NCBI GenBank assembly: GCA_030544215.1
Contig: JARZZO010000006.1
Span: forward strand, 50,010,501 to 50,074,500
Reading direction: 5' to 3'
Source of the DNA: Zantedeschia hybrid cultivar
Lineage: Eukaryota > Streptophyta > Magnoliopsida > Alismatales > Araceae
DNA length: 64,000 nt
A program made the position numbers and the translations under genes. The notes beneath the pieces were generated by a model that was not told where the DNA came from, ran no database searches, and was given only the letters and a program-made list of their open reading frames with translations. This document shows positions 46,505 through 58,773 of this stretch, piece after piece. Position 1 is the stretch's first letter; every line of letters starts with the position of its first letter.

Positions 46505-47848
46505 TGTGAATGCTTAAAATAAGTGTGTGATTATCATGAAAAACTATGTTGTTTAAGTGCAAAATAAACCTATTAAAAAGAAACTAAGTGATGTGATCGT
46601 CAGAAACTTTTGACTTAAAAGTTTCAAAAGAAAGAGTTTGATCACCTACCTGTTGATGTGGGAGATATTGAATTCTTGGTTCCCCTCCTTCAGCCGGCTG
46701 AAGAAAGAGAACCCTTTCTTGTCTTTGTTCTTGCTTTGATTGCTGTTGAGTTCTTGAGGATCGTCCAGAGTCTTTGTTGTTTGCTATTGATTTCCTCCCT
46801 TGATTTTTCTTTGTAGCTTGCAAGAAATAGAAAAGAAATAAAGGACAATGATGAGAACTTTAGAAAAAGGTAGTATCCATTCCAAACAAAGTTTTAAACA
46901 TGCAACTAAATAGAAAACTCACTTGTTGAGTGGTCTTTTAAACCCTTTAATCAAATAGGTTTTGAAAAATGATGCTAGTGTTGTGTGTGTTGCATGGAGT
47001 GATGTAATGAAATTGTAAGACTAGTGAGGATGAAAAATGTAAAAAAACAGAATGCAGAAATTGAATTGAAGGCTAATGATGGATGGCCCCTAGAAGCCTT
47101 GGTCTTGGACAGATGAAGAATGGACGCCGACTTCTGGAAATAGCAGCACTTCAGCGTTTGGACGTCGTAGCTTCAATTTTCTATGTCACTCTGATCACTT
47201 CAATCACTAACTCTGTCACCCATTCAAGAGGCAGGGTATTTATAGACTTCTTTGCGTCCGCAGATTTACATGGAGAAATTTTGAGATTTATCCATCTTAA
47301 CCAACATATAAATACAGATTAATTCATCTTTATCTGTAATTATCTAAAACCCGTCGCCCATGGAAGACGCCTTTCAAACTGATTAGGATAAAGATAAACA
47401 TCCGGGAAAAATTTATCTTTATCTATAATTAGCTAATACGCGTCGCTACCTGAAGACGCCTTTTAGACTAATTAAGATAAAGATAAACATCCGGGGGAGA
47501 GGCAGAAACAACTTAGGAACCTAAAATGCGTTGTGCCTTAAAGACGTCTTTTAGTTAATTAATCAATTAATTAAAATTCAAATTTTAAACATTAAAATAT
47601 GAATAAACTCTAAATAGCATCTACACAAGTCGACGTCTTTTAGACTTCTTCATATTTTAACTGAAATTTGAGTTAAAATCAATTTAATTGATTAACTTAA
47701 ATCATGTCTGCTTGACCCGACACTTTTTAGATAATTAACCCAAAAAAATCAATAAAAACTAACCAATGATTAAATATCAGACCATTCTGAGGCATTATTA
47801 TATGATATGAAATTTACTCGAAATGATGTCAAAATTAGCTTGTCTACA
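46505..47848 (-). repeat. 5' LTR of Tat element 1 (1344 bp)
   Basis: Partner of 21484-22829, with plus-strand ends TGTGAATGCTTAAAAT and TTGTCTACA. Foldbacks corresponding to those in the other LTR lie at 47344-47380, 47440-47470, 47520-47555 and 47610-47645. Confidence 0.93.
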
Positions 47849-47915
47849 GAAGGCAAGGGGTGGCCTTCCACAGGTGGTGGAAGGCGATTGGCCTTCCACG
47901 AAAGGTGGCAAAAGC
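47849..47915. repeat. Continuation of the 31-bp minisatellite
   Basis: GAAGGCAAGGGGTGGCCTTCC and related units continue the array interrupted at 21483. The first five bases are the target duplication. Confidence 0.9.
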
Positions 47916-48217
47916 CGAGATTGGTTAATAGGCCTGATTATTTAGTGGGTTGAATTATGTAAGAAAATCTGATGGGCTAAATGAGATGGATAAGATGATG
48001 GGGTTAAAACCAAAAGGGGGTCCAAAATCGATGTCTACACCGGCTACGCATAATCCGCCGCGACATGCGGGTTCGAAAACTCATGTCGGATGGATGGCGG
48101 AGCTGTCGAGAGCCGAAGCGAAGCCTCCAGATGGCCGCCTCGTGTCGTGTGCCAGGGAGAGAAGAAAGAGAAAGAAGGCGACAGCTAGGTCAGGGTTGCT
48201 GGCCCCCGACCTAGCGT
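47916..48217. other. Unassigned stretch, possibly decayed start of a Copia LTR
   Basis: There is no gene. GC-rich sequence at 48035-48215 could be the highly diverged counterpart of 19090-19470 in the Copia LTR, but the similarity is weak by eye. Confidence 0.4.
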
Positions 48218-49338
48218 CCGTTCTTTTATAATAAGGCTATTTGTAGTTTTTCATAAAAATCCTGACTTATCCGAACTCCTGTCGGATTATCCATCGACTT
48301 GAAAACCTTTTGCGTGTGACCCTCTAGGCCCAAATATCAGTCTAGTTAATGGCCTATTAAGCCCGATAACTCTTTACGGACCCACTGAATTAATTAATAT
48401 CCTTATATTAATTAATCAGCCGAATTTAATGTCCCACAGTAAATTCGGACGAGCTTCCGATCACGTTGGATGCCAAGCAACATCGCGTGATCCTGGATGG
48501 CATTAGGGTTATCTCAACCCTCTATTAGAACCTTTCCATCAACAGTTACCGCGCGGATATAATCCTTCATCCGTGCAATGTTCCCAAATCGACCTAGGGT
48601 ATGGTTTACTGTTAAACCCTAATCGGTCTATTCACTTGAATCAAAAGCCGCTAATCTAAATCCGATAACTCCTTATCAGACACAGAGTCCGCCCTAGCTA
48701 GGGACTTTAAACGCATCATTCCTAGAACATTCTCTCTCAAACTACCGAGAGCGGATGATCCCGTATTGAACACACAATTACCTTCAAGGGCATTTCCCTA
48801 AACCCGATCACTTGACTTATTGATAACCCATGGTTAGAGATTCGTTAGTCAAGGTCAAAGTTCAGAAACCTACCAACAAGATATCTTTGGCATCTCAGGT
48901 CCAAGGATCATCTACGCAACCATGAAAAAAGAATCGAGCTGGTTAAAAGTGAGGTATTTACCATCCAGCGATTCATAGTCGGATCAGTTGCCAATGAGCA
49001 CCGACAGGTCCAGCATAGTTTCTCCACACAAGTGACTTATAAGATCAATCACCCTCATCATATGAGCTGAAGAAACCTATACTAGTCTATCCATATGTTT
49101 GATGTCCTTCTCAAACATCCTATGACTAGGAACAATTAAGAACATGTGTTTATAAACCTTCGGTCCCGTAATTATGATATCATCATAATCCGAAGATTAA
49201 TGCACATGTTCATGGACTTCATTGTAATTCGATAAACAATGCTCAAATAAGATACACAATGAAAATATGCCATTATATTATTAATAATCTGAACATAATA
49301 CAGTGTCGGATTGGCTTATTGGCCATCCAATACTAACG
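48218..49338 (-). repeat. Diverged Copia LTR fragment
   Basis: It follows the Copia LTR of 19470-20598 block by block: TTTTTCATAAAAA, GTGTGACCCTCTAGGCCCAA, CGATCACGTTGG, ACAGTTACCGCG, CACACAAGTGACTTAT and the end CTAAC. Many substitutions and small indels show it is much older than the copies at 19048 and 63452. I could not find a convincing left end, primer site or internal region, so it is an old solo or truncated LTR. Confidence 0.82.
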
Positions 49339-50595
49339 GATGTTCCTACCCATCTTTCGGGATCTGTCCATCAGCGGCAAGCTCGACCCTACAGTCCCAT
49401 TATTGGCTTTCAAGGATTCTAATGTTGTTAGCTAGATCAGGGGTAGCCCCGTAGTGGATGCAGGTCTGTAGGTGGCCGAGGCAGCCCCGCAACTAGCTGC
49501 TTTATCTAGCATTCCCCTTCCTAGTAGGCGTCTTTCCATCTCATCGCTTGATTCTCTAAAATCCTGTTACGACTGTAACCCGTCTCTTTTTTTTCTCTGT
49601 CAGCAGTTACTTACCACCCCGGTCATGTCGAGGGCAATGATATGTAAGGATCGGGTGGGGACCACAGGAACGCAGTGAAATGACAAATAAAATTCAAATA
49701 ATCCACCCTCACTTGTTCATCTTGACCAATCTAGAAAGTAGCGGTGATCAATTATCACCTTGTACAAATTCAAATATGCCTTCATGTTGTTCCGCTGGAG
49801 CCGTGTCCTTTGAAAGTCTAGTAACCCACGATAGGCAGTGATCACCAAGTCCTATAAGATCCTAGTCCTCATAGTGCCAATCATCCCATGAATCTGAGTC
49901 AGTCATACACAGACTTAAATGAGTTTAATTCTTAATAATTTACTGGGCTCTAATCACTGTTCTGAATCGCATCAGGGCGTGGTCGATGACTCTTGAATCA
50001 CGTCGACTAGTTCCGATGCATTTCAGCATAGCATCTATAGTGCCATGCCATGTCTCACACCATGCATTGCACACTTATAAAAGAGAGAGTTCAGGGCTTA
50101 CCATGGGATACTAGGCTTTCTCAACTGGTTCTGCCTCGGCTGGTGCCACTGCCGGTTCGCCACCTACCACAATTGACTCCACCAGGACCTCCACATCCTC
50201 CTCCCCCATGAATGCCACTTCTACCATACCATGGTTGTTTCGTCCAGGGCCACCGCCAAAGCCTCGACGTTCTTACCTTTGTCCACCTCAATGACCGGTG
50301 GGGCGGTGATCCATTGCCTCTTTTAGGAGGGTCCTCCTTGTTCCATGGCCACCGTAGAAGAAAAGAGAAGAGAAGGGATAGAAGAGTGAGAGGAAAGACA
50401 AAAGGGAGAACTAGAGATCGCCAGAGAATAAGGGATCGCCATTGGTCGCCAGAGAGTGGGAAGAAGGCCAGAGAGGTCCACCGTCGCTGGAGAAGGAAGA
50501 GAAATGAGGAGAGAGACGGATAAAGGGAGAATGAGGAAGAAAGGATTCGGGCTCAAGAGTTTGTTTCAGTAAATCACATTAGCCTCAGATGACGC
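49339..50595. other. Unassigned 1.26-kb stretch
   Basis: I recognise no coding frame or element ends. Two weak foldback remnants of the GCGTC/GACGC type lie near 49963-50028. A purine-rich stretch at 50350-50545 follows a CGTC-rich segment and resembles, in composition only, the part just inside the Tekay LTR foldbacks. It may be a decayed Tekay fragment. Confidence 0.4.
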
Positions 50596-51879
50596 TGTAG
50601 GTGCTCAAATAGTGTGTGTTATTATCATGATATCATGTGTCATATAACTAACGAATCAAATTTAAAACGTGACCGCCAGAAACTGAGGGTTTCAAAAGAA
50701 TAAATGATCATCTTACTCACCTTGTGATTTGAGAGATTGGGTTCTTTATTCCTCTCTTTCGGCCGGCTGAAAGAGAAGAGCCTCTTCTTTACCTTTACTC
50801 TTGTTTTTTTGTATTTTTCTTCTTTTCTTCAAGTCTTTTTCCTCCTTCTTCAAACCTTGCAAAAGAGACAAACAAATAAGGAAAATATGGATTAGAACTA
50901 ATTATAGTGTAGAATCTATTCTAATAATCAAATCTAACATGAAACTAAACAAGAAAAACTCACTTTTTATGTTTTTTTTAACCCCTATCTCATGTTGGTA
51001 TGGAGAACATGATGTGAGTGTGTGAATGATGGAGTGATGTGATAAAGAACTAATAAAAAACACTGAACTAACTAGATGGAAAACAATCAAAACTAGTAAG
51101 AAGACTAGAAAGAAGAAAGGAGAGGGATGAGCATGATTGGCCCCTCTATAGCCTTGGTCTTCAATGGCTTCAATGGAGGAAGATGATGAAGAGGATGAAG
51201 TCTTAGGATGTTGTCCACGTTCTCCTTCTTGAAAGCCTCCAAAAACCTTGAAGAACACCTCCAATCCTTCAATGGCCAACCTTTTTCAAAGGTCCAAAGG
51301 GTATTATATTTATAAGAAGTGTTTTCAAGGTATTTTGACCTTTAAAGGGCTCTCCTCAGCACTCGGACCTGCCTTGGATGTCTATCTAAGAGTTGGAAGC
51401 CCTTCCAAGCATGGAGACCAGATCAGCTCGGCTAAATCACACTTATCAGGAAACTGCTTAAAACACGTCGCCCTCAAGAGACGTCATTTATCTAATTAGG
51501 AGGGGAAAATATAGCAATAAATCCGGAAAGGCAAACGTAAGCAGTTGGGAAAGCTAAAATACTTCGTCCATAGAGGTCGTGATTTAGATAATTACCAAAT
51601 TAATTCGGATTCAAATAGAAAATCCGGACGGATTAAAGCCTAAATGGCGTCGTCCATGAGCGACGTCGTCGTTTAATTAAATCTATCTAGATTTAGAAAT
51701 TTAATTCCGAACTGATTTAAGGTAGAAATCTAAAGGTGTCGTCCATGGTCGACATTAATCAACAAATTTCAAGAAAAATCAATAAAAATTAATTAATGAT
51801 TAAAAATCAGACCATTTCGGGGCATCATAAGTGTAACATGAAATTTGCTCAATATAAAGTCAAAATTAGCATGTCTACA
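50596..51879 (-). repeat. 3' LTR of Tat element 2 (1284 bp)
   Basis: Plus-strand ends are TGTAGGTGCTCAAATAG and GCATGTCTACA, homologous to the LTRs of element 1 but clearly diverged. Foldbacks occur at 51459-51490, 51640-51675 and 51730-51760 (TCGTCCATGGTCGAC). The internal side continues GCTGCCCTACC, the complement of the same purine tract as at 22830. Confidence 0.88.
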
Positions 51880-52920
51880 GCTGCCCTACCTTGGCATTGA
51901 CTTTCCAAGGGAGTGAAATGAAATGGAATGTACTGAAATGGTGATGCTAAGGTGTAATGAGACACGTTCTCAACATCACATGATAAGAATCTTTCTCAAA
52001 ATGATCAATGAAAGTAACTCAAAGGGATCAATGGAATCAATCATGTCTGGATGAGATAGACAAAAGGAAACAAAATAAGGACGATCAACCTCCACGAGAG
52101 GAAATACCTTACGTCACAAACCCTGCAGGTTTCATCATGGAAAGCGATACCAACCAATGTGGATGTACTGCGATCATGATGGATCTTAAAAGGAAACAAG
52201 AAATATAGGATAAAGATCCACACAAGAAGGAATTCCAAAGATATCTTCAAGAAGATATCAAAGATAATTAAGTGATCAATTCATAATGGAATATTTCATA
52301 TCACATTGGGATTTATCAGAACAATGGTCTGAAATTTAATCAATAATTAGTTCTTATCACAATGATTTCAAAGTCCTACATAATGCATGCCAGGCGAAAA
52401 GAAAAATATAAAATAAAATAAAATATAAATTAATCAAGAATAATATTGTTAAACTGTCATTAATGAGTCAAGACACCAGTCTTGCAATTCAGTGCTAAGC
52501 CGAAGCTCATTTGTCCACACACCGTTTCACAAAAGTTGAATCATCGTCCCCATCGATTGACAATCTAACGGCCTATCCGTGCGATTAAGAATTCTCCGGA
52601 ATTATCACTGTTTTTGATAAAAGGGAACTCAAATTCCAGTTTCATCAAAATCACAAGGTCCTTGATATACTCTAATACGTATTTATCATATAGTAATGCT
52701 AATGCAAATCCAATACAAAAGAGAATACAAGTAGAGATAACCGTTTTTTTAGTCACGGTATGGACTTAGTGAAACTCCCACTGTGGGACTTTATTTGAAA
52801 TTCAGCTTCATTTTTCTTTCTTGAATTTTCCTGCACTCAGAAATTTGTCAATAACTTCATGCAAAGGGATAAACATCATCAAAAAGCAAATAATATGCAG
52901 TTTCGAACATATATCAGAAA
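51880..52920 (-). other. 3' noncoding region of Tat element 2
   Basis: 51880-52795 aligns by eye with 22830-23760 of element 1, including CCTTGGCATCG/TTG, CATCACATGAT and the block at 52460-52620. There is no coding. Homology stops at about 52800, the left edge of the antisense cassette. Confidence 0.8.
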
Positions 52921-52924
52921 ACTC

Positions 52925-52989
52925 CTAAATGGCGTCGCCCTACATCGGCGCCATTTGAATGACGTCGCCCCGTCCAGACGCCATTTAAC
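52925..52989. repeat. Two tandem GCGTC/GACGC foldbacks before the antisense cassette
   Basis: TAAATGGCGTCGCC against GGCGCCATTTGA, then GAATGACGTCG against CAGACGCCATTTA. They lie 100 bases before the TATA-like site of the DUF7745-like pseudogene. Confidence 0.85.
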
Positions 52990-53089
52990 TTACCGAAATA
53001 GGCTGCTCTAACTCCAACCCGAACTCTACTTTCCACCTTACACTCTCTCTTCCAACTCGGAAAGGGCTTCCCAACTTCGCAAATCACAC

Positions 53090-53097
53090 TATATATT
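53090..53097 (+). promoter_or_regulatory. TATA-like box of the antisense cassette
   Basis: TATATATT lies in a CT-rich context about 125 bases before the first ATG pair (53218 and 53221). It is followed by a purine-rich leader without long frames, as in many plant promoters. It is inferred from sequence only. Confidence 0.45.
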
Positions 53098-53217
53098 CCT
53101 CTCTTCAAATCAAACCGCACCAAGCCATCAAGAGGGAAGGCTAGAGAATTCACTCCAAAGCTCAAGAGAAGGGAAGAAAGAGATCAAGCAATCAAGGGGA
53201 ATTGGGCAATCAAAGAT

Positions 53218-54660
53218 ATGATGAGCTTTGCTAAGGATTCTTCATCAAGCAAGAGGGCGAGGAAGATGATTGAAAGACTTTGATATGGAGGGCCATCTAA
53301 GCGGACGAGATCCTAACCTAAAGGTAAGCTATTATCTCTCTCACATTCAATTTTCTTCTTTCTTTTACATATTTTTCATGCTCTAAACCTTCTTCAATAT
53401 GATAAACCATGCTATTTTCTTTATTTTTCAAGGGATATCCTTTCTTCCCTGGTCCAACAAGGTTTTCTTCTCTTTCATGAATTTCCAAGTTAGTGGGAAA
53501 GATCAACCTCTCTATGCAATCCTTTATCTCAAAGTGGCATATCCAAGGCCTAGTTATCCATGCGAAGCATTACAAGAGCACACTCATGGATTGGACTGCA
53601 ATGGGTGCATTGATCGAATTGTGCCATCCCCAAACCCATACTTTGCTTTTCACTTCATGAGAGGCTACCATTCTATTAGAAGAAGCCAAACTCTTATTGG
53701 GACTTCCTAAGCTTAAGGCTAACAGTGATGAACCTGACATGACTGACATGCTATTGATGAGAGAAAAGGTCACTTGTCAACAGTTCTTAGAAAGGATCAT
53801 GGACAGTCCAAAAGAAATCCAGGGCGTTCTGATTCAGAAAGGAATTAATCTCACGAAGCTTGCAGAATGGACATCAAAGAAGATGGAAAATGCCAAGGAG
53901 GAAGATACAAAAACCGTAATTATCGTGTTCACTGCATGTCTGACTAGAGCTCTACTGTTCCCTGCCCAGGACAACACCTTAATGGAAGATCAGCTCAGTG
54001 CGATATGCGGGATATTTCAAAGGAAACAAATAGGCACATCAGTCCTAGCCTATTTCTACAACGGGCTTTTAGCAGCTTCTACTGGTCAACCTCCCTAGGG
54101 CAGCATGCTACTCTTGGCTTTATAGATTGATCTCCACTTCAAATTCAACCATAATGAGGAAGAAGTTCTCAAGATATCTCAAATGTATCAGTACATTCCT
54201 ATCTTTCATATTGCCAATATTGTGAAATTCAACAACAACATGAGCAATCGAGTGCCCAACCCCATGACTCGAGTGGACTAGCGCGCTTACTTCAAGACCA
54301 TGTCGAAGACCAGCTTCGAATCAACACCACTCGCTCTCAGAGAAAAGGCGGTTCGGGTGCGCCGCTGTGCTGGCACAGAGCTCCGACTGATCGGGGCGAC
54401 CGAGTTCGTCTTATACAATCCACATCTCTGTCATCCTCAACTTGGTATGCCTAGCTATGAATTTCCAGAAATATCCAATCTTTCTCCAATCAAGAAGCGG
54501 GCTTTGGGAACTAATGAAGACTTTGAGGCGACAGAGCTCATTGCAACCTTATGGAACATCGGATTCACCCGTTGTGTTAAACTTACTCTTGAAGCAAACC
54601 GAGAGCTATAGAGAACTTATGTAAAAGAGCTTCAGAAAATCCAGCCTGAGGACTCTCAAC
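53218..54660 (+). pseudogene. DUF7745-like plant protein, pseudogene, antisense to Tat pol
   Basis: A first exon could run from ATG 53218 (MMSFAKDSSSSKRARKMIER, with a basic cluster) to a donor AAG/GTAAGC at 53323, though a TGA at 53281 ends it early. An acceptor TTTTTCAAG lies at 53432. The main exon, with several stops, carries a pattern I associate with DUF7745 proteins: EEAKLLLGLPKL, KGINLTKLAEWTSKKME, IVFTACLTRALLFPAQDN, SVLAYFYNGLLAAS, and then the pair LRLIGATEFVLYNP and HPQLGMPSYEFPE (family: VPLIGT...YNP...RQLGYPM). Stops include TAGs at about 54097, 54123 and 54279. The function of the family is unknown. The domain name is from memory of its conserved words; a profile search is needed. 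Confidence 0.62.
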
Positions 54661-54821
54661 TCTTGCCCAAAGTTTGATGTACTTTCCAATTTATCTTCAA
54701 TGAAAAATCATTCCCTTATTACAATAAAGATATTTCCTTAATATTTGTGCAATTTTTCGGAATTTTTCCTTAAGCAAAACATCTCCTTTTCCTTCAAATT
54801 CAGATTTTCGGGCTCGTTAAA

Positions 54822-55183
54822 GAAAATAGCGTCAACTCAAGGAGACGCCTTTTAAGAGAAATCAATTTCCGAAAATTAAGATTTAATCCTTAGAAGAGCC
54901 TGAATCATGTCAACCATGGGTGACGCCTTTCATTTCTCTCTCCTATTTTCCAGATATTTCTAAGCATTAAATTCATTAAATCGCGTCGTCTAGTGTCGAC
55001 GCATTTCTCTGATTTTCTCTAAATTTTTTCTGAATTCTCTCAGATTCCGTAGTACGGCCCTGATTGTCAAAGGCAGTAAAATCTAAAATGCATCGTCCAT
55101 GGGCGACACTTTTCCTTTGAATTTCAAAATTCGAACCGCATGCCTCAGTTTGTACGCCATTAAATAGCGTCGCTCTGACAGGA
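54822..55183. repeat. Foldback group between the two antisense pseudogenes
   Basis: GCGTC/GACGC foldbacks at 54822-54855, 54901-54931, 54976-55008 and 55082-55115, plus a half copy near 55155-55173. No coding is visible in 54661-55199. Confidence 0.8.
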
Positions 55184-55258
55184 CCTGGTCCTCCTTCAGG
55201 TATTGAGGGAGAGGTGGGATACGGAATGCATGGCATTCTTGATGCCCTGGGGACATAT

Positions 55259-57695
55259 TATAAGGACTTAGGCTTTCGGATCCGATTTTCGGGGTCGGAC
55301 CCTGTAGTTCAGGCTCCAGTGGGGTAGAGACTCTGTGATGTTTCGCGTCTCGCGGGCTCGACGCGGTTTAAACGGCGTCCAGTGAGGCAGACGCATTTTA
55401 GATTGTGCCACGTGGGTGCCACGTGGACTGGATTTGGGCCGCGAGAGTACGGTCCTGACATGTCGTCTGAACGGCGTCCGCGAGGGACGACGCCTTTCAG
55501 ACTGCGACCCTGGGTTGTCAGTGTACGGCGCCAGTCTTGTCGTCTGAACGGCGTCTTGTATGGACGACACATTTCAGACTGCTGTCAGAGCGTTTCACAG
55601 TCCTGTCAGAACGGCCGTCATGTCAACTGATAGGCGTCCGTACATGTCGACACGTTTTACCCGGTCTCTGGTTAACCCCGCGAGCCTTCCCTCTTTCCTT
55701 CATTTCCTTCCTTCTCTCTCTCTCCACCCTACCTCCGGCGACTCCAGCGACGCCCCTTTCCCCTCTTTCTTTCCTTCCACCACTTCGTCTTTCCCTCCAA
55801 CTCCATCAACCACTTAGCTCTCGCCACTACCACCACCACTTCCTCTGCGGCGTTTACTCTCCGGACGGCGGCCGACGTCCCGGTGGAGTAAGGACGACCT
55901 CGGCGGTACCGGCGGCGGCGTGGGGCGAGACGGGCGGACGGCTTGGAGCTTGGAGGAGTTCAAGTAACCGGTAGGGTGACGGTTCCCATAGTGTTGTGTT
56001 TTAAACCATGTTTCCCCCGTTTAAAGCATGTTATGGATTTTTGGTTTTGGGGTAGAATGAGCATGTTAGGGGCTTTTCTTTGATGGGAATGAGAGTTTTT
56101 ATGGATGTGGGTTCATGATGGCTTGGTTGCCCTCTTTCTCCTCTGTTTTTGGGGTTTTTGGGGGTGGAAAGGGAGCCCTCGGGCTCGAGGCAGAACCTGA
56201 TTTCTGGCGCTAAAACACGTCGTGAATGGACGACGCCTTTTAGAAGGGCGTCGGGCCATCACGACGCCTTTTTAGACAGAAATTGTTCCACTAAGGCTCT
56301 GTCAGTTCGGGGATTCTGGCGCTGAAAGACGTCATGCCTGTACGACGCGATTTGGAATAGCGTCGGGACACCATGACGCCTTTTAAGGCAGAAATCCCCC
56401 GATTAAGGTTTTCTGCTAATTACGGATTTTCGTGCGATGGGCGTCTGAGGATGTCGACGCCTTTTAAAAGGCGGCTACCTATAGTGACGCCTTTTAGGCC
56501 ATGATTCTGAGGCCGGGATTTCATGAACCAGTTTAGGGTGCTTGAATAGCGTCGGCCTCGGGCGACGCGATTCAAGACAGAACCATATTAATCCATGCTA
56601 GTAAAATATGTTTACACTGCTAGATAGTTGGTTAATGCATGATGTTAGTATACTCGATGTGATGAACTCTTCGTGACCGGATGGCACCGCATTGGATGTC
56701 GTGCGACTGTGGACTTCTTCCATGACCGGATCACACCGTGCCGTGTTTTCTGTTTCGGTGGGCCTAGAGTGACAGTTGTAGCGTTCTACACCCTGTGTCG
56801 GTGCAGAGGGACACAGCGCTGACGGGAGCAGTGGCGGGGTGACGCCTAGTGGGAGAGGGTCACCTAGTGAACCCTGGGGTCAGCTAGCTTGTACCGGTGT
56901 CGGAGTGGTACCTTTTGGAGTGTCACTCGTGCTGGGGGAAGGAGTAATCACCTGAGCCAGTTGGGCCAGAGTAGCCAGCGTGCTATCCGAGGGGTTACTG
57001 TTTGGTCTCAGCGGGTCGGTGTTGCTGGGGGAAGGAGTAACTGCCGAGGTAGCCAGCGTGCTATCCGAGGGGTTACTGTTTGGTCTCAGCGGATCGGTGT
57101 TTCCCACTTTCGTTGTGTGGTTGACGTGTTTTGAGGATACGTTGATTACGGGTTCCCTGATAAATTAGAATTATGCATGATAATTATACTTCGAATGCAT
57201 GTGATTTACATTGAAATTTAGGTGTAGTAATTACTGCTTTACTTGGTTACTATATCTCCGCTGTACTTTGCACTTGTGGGTGTGTGTGTGGGCAGTGGGG
57301 ATCGAAGGATCCCTACTGAGTCTTTTCGTTGAGACTCACCCCTGCGGTTTTCAGGTGAGGACTCCCGACAGACTTAGCGAGGAGTGTGCGGCTGTGTGTT
57401 GAGCGCCGACGGCTGTTGTTCCGGGGTATGCCCCGATGTAGTTGTTATTTTATTCCTGGCATGTATGTAAAATCATTTCTTTTCTATTGGAGTATGTAAT
57501 TATTTGTTGTATCGAGTCGCATTGTAATAACTTTTAAATTTCTGCACTTTCCTTTCAATTAAATGCGATGTGAATGTTTAGCTTAGTTTATTATTTATTT
57601 CCCAGACTTACTTAGATCCTGGTTTGGTTCCAAATTAATGATTCGGTACCCATTTAGTAATCGGATCCCCGATTATAGGGTGGCGGGTCGTTACA
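55259..57695 (+). repeat. Tekay-family solo LTR (2437 bp) inside the PMD exon, target duplication CATAT
   Basis: It starts TATAAGGACTTAGG (the usual TG mutated to TA) and ends GGCGGGTCGTTACA. CATAT flanks both sides (55254-55258 and 57696-57700). No primer site follows, so it is a solo LTR. Removing it rejoins an open PMD frame across the junction. It carries both foldback blocks (about 55360-55670 and 56210-56580). Two near-identical segments at about 56973-57020 and 57047-57095 form a local duplication. Confidence 0.92.
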
Positions 57696-58773
57696 CATAT
57701 GGTCTCAAACCTCAAGGATGTAGCAAGGATTAGCAACCTTCGAGTCGAGGGCCAAGCGGTGAGCGGGATCACTTATCCCGATTACTGTAGGATGGTGGAG
57801 TGCCTCCTAGGTCTAGGGGTGTCAGGGCCACCGGGCAGGGAGTCTAGGACCCTCCAGAGGGTAGAGGTAGAGCATGCTTTGGGGTTAGTTGACCCTAGGC
57901 AGGACCAGGGAGAATCCAGGGAAGGGTTCATAGATAGATTAGCTAGGTCAGTTGTCGGCTCTTACTGTTGGGATAAGAGCCAAAGAGATTTAGTGGACCG
58001 ACAGCTTAGGGTTTTTCTTGTTTTCTTCGTCGGGGGGTTGCTCTTCGGGACAAAGGGTGACCAGATACATTGTAGGTTTCTCAACTTGTTAGAGGACTTA
58101 GATAGGATTCATGAGTATGCCTGGGGTGCGGCCCTTCTAGCCCATCCTTTTGCCAATTTGTCTGCGGTCACGCCGGACCATGAGACCATCATCAGTAGCT
58201 TCACACCGTTTCTTCAGGTACAAATTGTTTTAATTATTTCATTAATGAAAATGTATGCTTATGAAATAATGTTTTTAACCTATATGTTTTTATATATATA
58301 GGTTTGAAGTTATTATTACTTCCCTCTTGGCCAGGCAAAGGCCATCCAGGCTGAGGCAGTACCATTGGCCCGCTGTTGGCGGCCAGTTGTGGACACGGCT
58401 CCACAACACCATCAACCGATGGCCCTCCGCTGTCAGTTCCTCGACTATACGGAGCTTCTGGTGAGTTCATTTATTTAATGCAATCATGTTTATGTCAATT
58501 AAATGCAATTTATTCATTGGTTTATGAATGCAACTAACTTAAATGTATGCAGGTTATCTGGTGCCCGTATCTGGGCATGGGAGAGGCAGGGCAGCTGTGG
58601 GTGACGGATGGACAGGCGAGGTTCGGCAGGCAGGTGTATGTCCATTGCCTGAGCAAGATCGAACTCTTCCACCTGCAGCTGGCCATGAGGACACTAGGCC
58701 TCCACCAAGAATGGATCTAGTAGGAGATCTCAGAGGGGATCAGAAGGTCGATGAGGGGTAAACAGGCGCACAC

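Larger units (their letters stand above)
21484..47848 (-). mobile_element. Tat-lineage Ty3/gypsy retrotransposon 1, target duplication GAAGG
   Basis: LTRs at 46505-47848 (5') and 21484-22829 (3') are flanked by GAAGG on both sides (21479-21483 and 47849-47853). In element sense the order is primer site, leader, Gag, protease, G-patch segment, RT, RNase H, a second (archaeal-type) RNase H, integrase, long noncoding 3' region. The second RNase H places it in the Tat lineage. An Athila element of 11,935 bp lies inside the integrase end; without it the element is about 14.4 kb. Coding is broken by stops, mostly TAG, and some frameshifts. I counted about 44 LTR differences in 1345 bp, making this the oldest datable insertion here. 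Confidence 0.93.

Noticed and set aside
50212..50523. 103-codon frame ending in Arg-rich repeats
   Set aside because: It is purine-rich low-complexity sequence with overlapping frames on both strands and no domain.
53399..53710. 103-codon plus-strand frame as a separate gene
   Set aside because: It overlaps the DUF7745-like exon in a different frame. The exon frame has the family words; this one does not.
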